Assembly (NCBI RefSeq): GCF_005938745.2
Contig: NZ_VCBX02000001.1
Coordinates: 1,693,501-1,757,500 of the forward strand
Length of the DNA: 64,000 bases
DNA from: Rhodococcus sp. KBS0724
GTDB taxonomy: Bacteria > Actinomycetota > Actinomycetes > Mycobacteriales > Mycobacteriaceae
Direction of reading: 5' to 3'
Shown: piece by piece, positions 62,766 to 64,000 of the stretch
Numbering within the stretch: position 1 is the first letter of the stretch
Layout: every line of letters begins with the position of its first letter
Position numbers and translations under genes: made by a program
The notes under the pieces: generated by a model
Told to the model about the DNA's origin: nothing
Database searches by the model: none
The model's input: only the letters and a program-made list of their open reading frames with translations

Positions 62766-63065
62766 TCAGCTTTTTGCCGCATCGGCGACGAGCGCATCGA
62801 TTTTCCGAGCAAACTTCACGTCGAGTTCGGTGATGCCGCCAGCTGAATGTGTCGACAGCGAATAGGTGACTTTTCGCCACCGGACGTCCATGTCTGGATG
62901 ATGATCGGCGGCTTCGGCAGCTGCGGCGACGTCCTGAAGCAATGCGATAGCTTCGGGAAATGTCGGAGATTCGACCACCCGCGTAATCGCGTTGTCGGTT
63001 CGCTGCCAGTCGGGCAGTTCCTCGAGTGCGGCGTCGATCGCGGAATCGGACATCACGGAAGCCAT
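62766..63065 (-). CDS. 4a-hydroxytetrahydrobiopterin (pterin-4a-carbinolamine) dehydratase
   Basis: 99-aa PCD family protein with the catalytic DHHPDMDVRW and the conserved LSTHSAGGITELD segment. It dehydrates hydroxylated pterin formed by aromatic amino-acid hydroxylases. No such hydroxylase is in the window, so another pterin-related role is possible. It is divergent from the Nudix gene with 16 nt between starts. Confidence 0.93.
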   Translation of the reverse strand: MASVMSDSAIDAALEELPDWQRTDNAITRVVESPTFPEAIALLQDVAAAAEAADHHPDMDVRWRKVTYSLSTHSAGGITELDVKFARKIDALVADAAKS

Positions 63066-63081
63066 ACTCCATCATGGTGTC

Positions 63082-63525
63082 ATGAGCGACGAGGCTGCAA
63101 GGGGCGGCGAAGCTGCCGACGAGTACGAGATAGTCGCCGGCGCGATTTTCCGCGACGGCCGGTTGTTGCTCGCGCAGCGCATCTGCCCGCCTGAGTTGGC
63201 GGGGATGTGGGAGCTTCCCGGTGGCAAAGTCGAGGCACTCGAGACGCCGCAACAGGCTCTCGAGAGGGAACTGGCAGAAGAATTAGGTGTTGTAGTCCGG
63301 TGCGGGCGCAGAATCGGCGTCGACGTTGCACTGGGGAGCCGACGAGTTCTGCGGGCGTATCGAGTCGAAATTCTGGCCGGGGAACCGGCGGCACTCGATC
63401 ACGCGCAGCTCGCGTGGGTGGACGGGGACGCTTTGGAAAAGTTCGACGTGGTGGGCAACGATCGGGCCTGGATCCCGGACCTGCTCGCCGAATTGCGCAG
63501 GCTCAGGCAGCCCGAGCCATCTTGA
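63082..63525 (+). CDS. MutT-type Nudix hydrolase
   Basis: 147-aa (deoxy)nucleoside triphosphate pyrophosphohydrolase. The Nudix box is complete: G-x5-E-x7-RE-x2-EE-x-G (ELPGGKVEA, then ALERELAEELGV). Probable role: removing oxidised nucleotides such as 8-oxo-dGTP (family knowledge). Its end overlaps the convergent small gene by 23 nt. Confidence 0.9.
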   Translation: MSDEAARGGEAADEYEIVAGAIFRDGRLLLAQRICPPELAGMWELPGGKVEALETPQQALERELAEELGVVVRCGRRIGVDVALGSRRVLRAYRVEILAGEPAALDHAQLAWVDGDALEKFDVVGNDRAWIPDLLAELRRLRQPEPS

Positions 63526-63679
63526 GGCCGACCTTCAGTTCCTTCTTGGAGGCGCCGTTGTTCTCGAGCTTCCGCATCCGCATGATCACGACCGGGCACT
63601 TCACGCAGCGAGTCTTCTTGCGGCAGCACTTTTTCTTGGGCTTGAGCTGCGAGACTTTGCTTGGCTTAACTTTTCCCAT
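63503..63679 (-). CDS. Small basic cysteine-rich protein
   Basis: 58-aa protein with about one third Lys/Arg and four cysteines (KKKCCRKKTRCVKCPVV), a probable metal-binding knuckle. Ribosomal or nucleic-acid binding is plausible. The ATG at 63679 is chosen; a longer frame (63733) would run into an IdeR-type box. That box, 53-69 bp upstream, suggests iron control. Confidence 0.7.
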   Translation of the reverse strand: MGKVKPSKVSQLKPKKKCCRKKTRCVKCPVVIMRMRKLENNGASKKELKVGLKMARAA

Positions 63680-64000
63680 GTGGCACTGCGTCTTTCCTTC
63701 AGCGGCGATGGCGGAGAACCGCACTGCAAACAAGGTTAGCGTAACCTTAAAAGTGCTGAATTACCAGCAAAAGTTTTAACCCATGTCATAGTGGCGAAAA
63801 TCACTATCTGCAGGTCGTAGCCGTGATAGAGGACGCACTTTGCGCGAGCAGTCGTTCGGAGCGAGTAGTATTTACTAGGCCGCGGTGCCTTCTCGAGGCG
63901 ATTCGTGCACGTACTCGGATCACACATTCGTGCAGCGGCCACCAGAAGAGCCGTGCGATGCGAGTTTCGCGTGGCCGAATTAGCCGAATTACTCAGCCAG
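63680..64000. other. 321-bp end region with palindromes
   Basis: Contains the iron box (63732-63748), ATAGTG-N8-CACTAT (63788-63807) and TAGTA-TT-TACTA (63866-63877). A plus-strand frame from GTG 63906 is open to the window end (its last codons read VAELAELLSQ) and could be the start of a gene, but too little is present to call it. Confidence 0.4.
63732..63748. promoter_or_regulatory. IdeR/DtxR-type iron box
   Basis: AAGGTTA-GCG-TAACCTT has perfect 7-bp arms. It matches the core of the actinobacterial iron-box consensus AGGTTAGSCTAACCT at 14 of 15 places. It lies 53-69 bp upstream of the small cysteine-rich gene on the minus strand, and could also serve a plus-strand gene beyond the window. 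Confidence 0.75.

Noticed and set aside
62992..63081. Longer N-terminus for the Nudix hydrolase
   Set aside because: The extended frame lies inside the divergent pterin dehydratase gene; the ATG at 63082 gives the normal Nudix start.
1..64000. CRISPR arrays, tRNA or rRNA genes, insertion sequences
   Set aside because: Read through on both strands; no regularly spaced repeats, cloverleaf-type sequences ending in CCA contexts, rRNA blocks or transposase motifs were seen. A tRNAscan or ISfinder run could still find something subtle.

Overview
ORGANISM. The window looks like chromosomal DNA of a Rhodococcus, most like the R. erythropolis/qingshengii group. The reasons are the high-GC codon use, an mce/yrbE operon, antigen-85-like secreted esterases, a WS/DGAT-like acyltransferase, a lipid-droplet protein, and a core gene order that follows Mycobacterium tuberculosis Rv1085c to Rv1112 (trhA, Z-prenyl synthase, coaA, glyA, phoH2, fumC, glpX, DUF4245, xseB, xseA, lipid-droplet protein, ispH, DUF6542, ychF). 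The genus is inferred from content; no database search was run. There are no rRNA or tRNA genes, transposases or CRISPR arrays. LAYOUT. 1-4.4 kb: the start of an mce operon on the minus strand (two YrbE permeases and a cut-off MCE protein), divergent from a regulator with two TetR DNA-binding domains. 4.4-12.4 kb: housekeeping genes (trhA, prenyl synthase, coaA, a DUF885 metallopeptidase, glyA, a patatin-like hydrolase, phoH). 12.4-18.4 kb: accessory metabolism and efflux (CMD-like and SnoaL-like proteins, a class C beta-lactamase-fold lipoprotein, a DHA2 pump with its TetR gene, an F420/NADP-type oxidoreductase). 18.4-30.3 kb: fumC, glpX, DUF4245, xseAB, lipid-droplet protein, ispH, DUF6542, sbcDC. 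30.3-36.8 kb: AI-2E-type exporter, small lipoprotein, cstA-ybdD, FMN glutamate-synthase-like protein, dispanin. 36.8-40.8 kb: the most unusual region. An intact ychF is followed by a frameshifted Abi-family gene, an unknown cysteine-motif gene and then a second, 5'-truncated and internally deleted ychF. This is the pattern expected from an insertion that restored its target gene. 40.9-49 kb: pseudouridine synthase, a small unlisted gene, GH43-like protein, lysin-B-like hydrolase, ldh, small membrane and VOC proteins, SRPBCC plus WS/DGAT-like pair, mug. 49-64 kb: class I fumarase, two Ag85-like esterases, CPBP protease, guanine deaminase, a monooxygenase-fold membrane protein, Tat-exported DUF1906 protein, SnoaL-like protein under a KstR-like palindrome, MFS/MarR pair, a serine tripeptide-repeat ORF, a secreted protein, pterin dehydratase, Nudix hydrolase, and a small cysteine-rich basic protein behind an IdeR-type iron box. 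HOW IT FITS TOGETHER. Central carbon genes include two unrelated fumarases, glpX, cstA with a CRP-like site, and ldh. Envelope and lipid genes include the mce operon, Ag85-like esterases and prenyl synthase. Several genes begin 6-8 nt after a TANNNT hexamer, suggesting leaderless mRNAs. Very short genes with good ribosome sites lie at 10885, 42112 (minus), 57520 and 59220.
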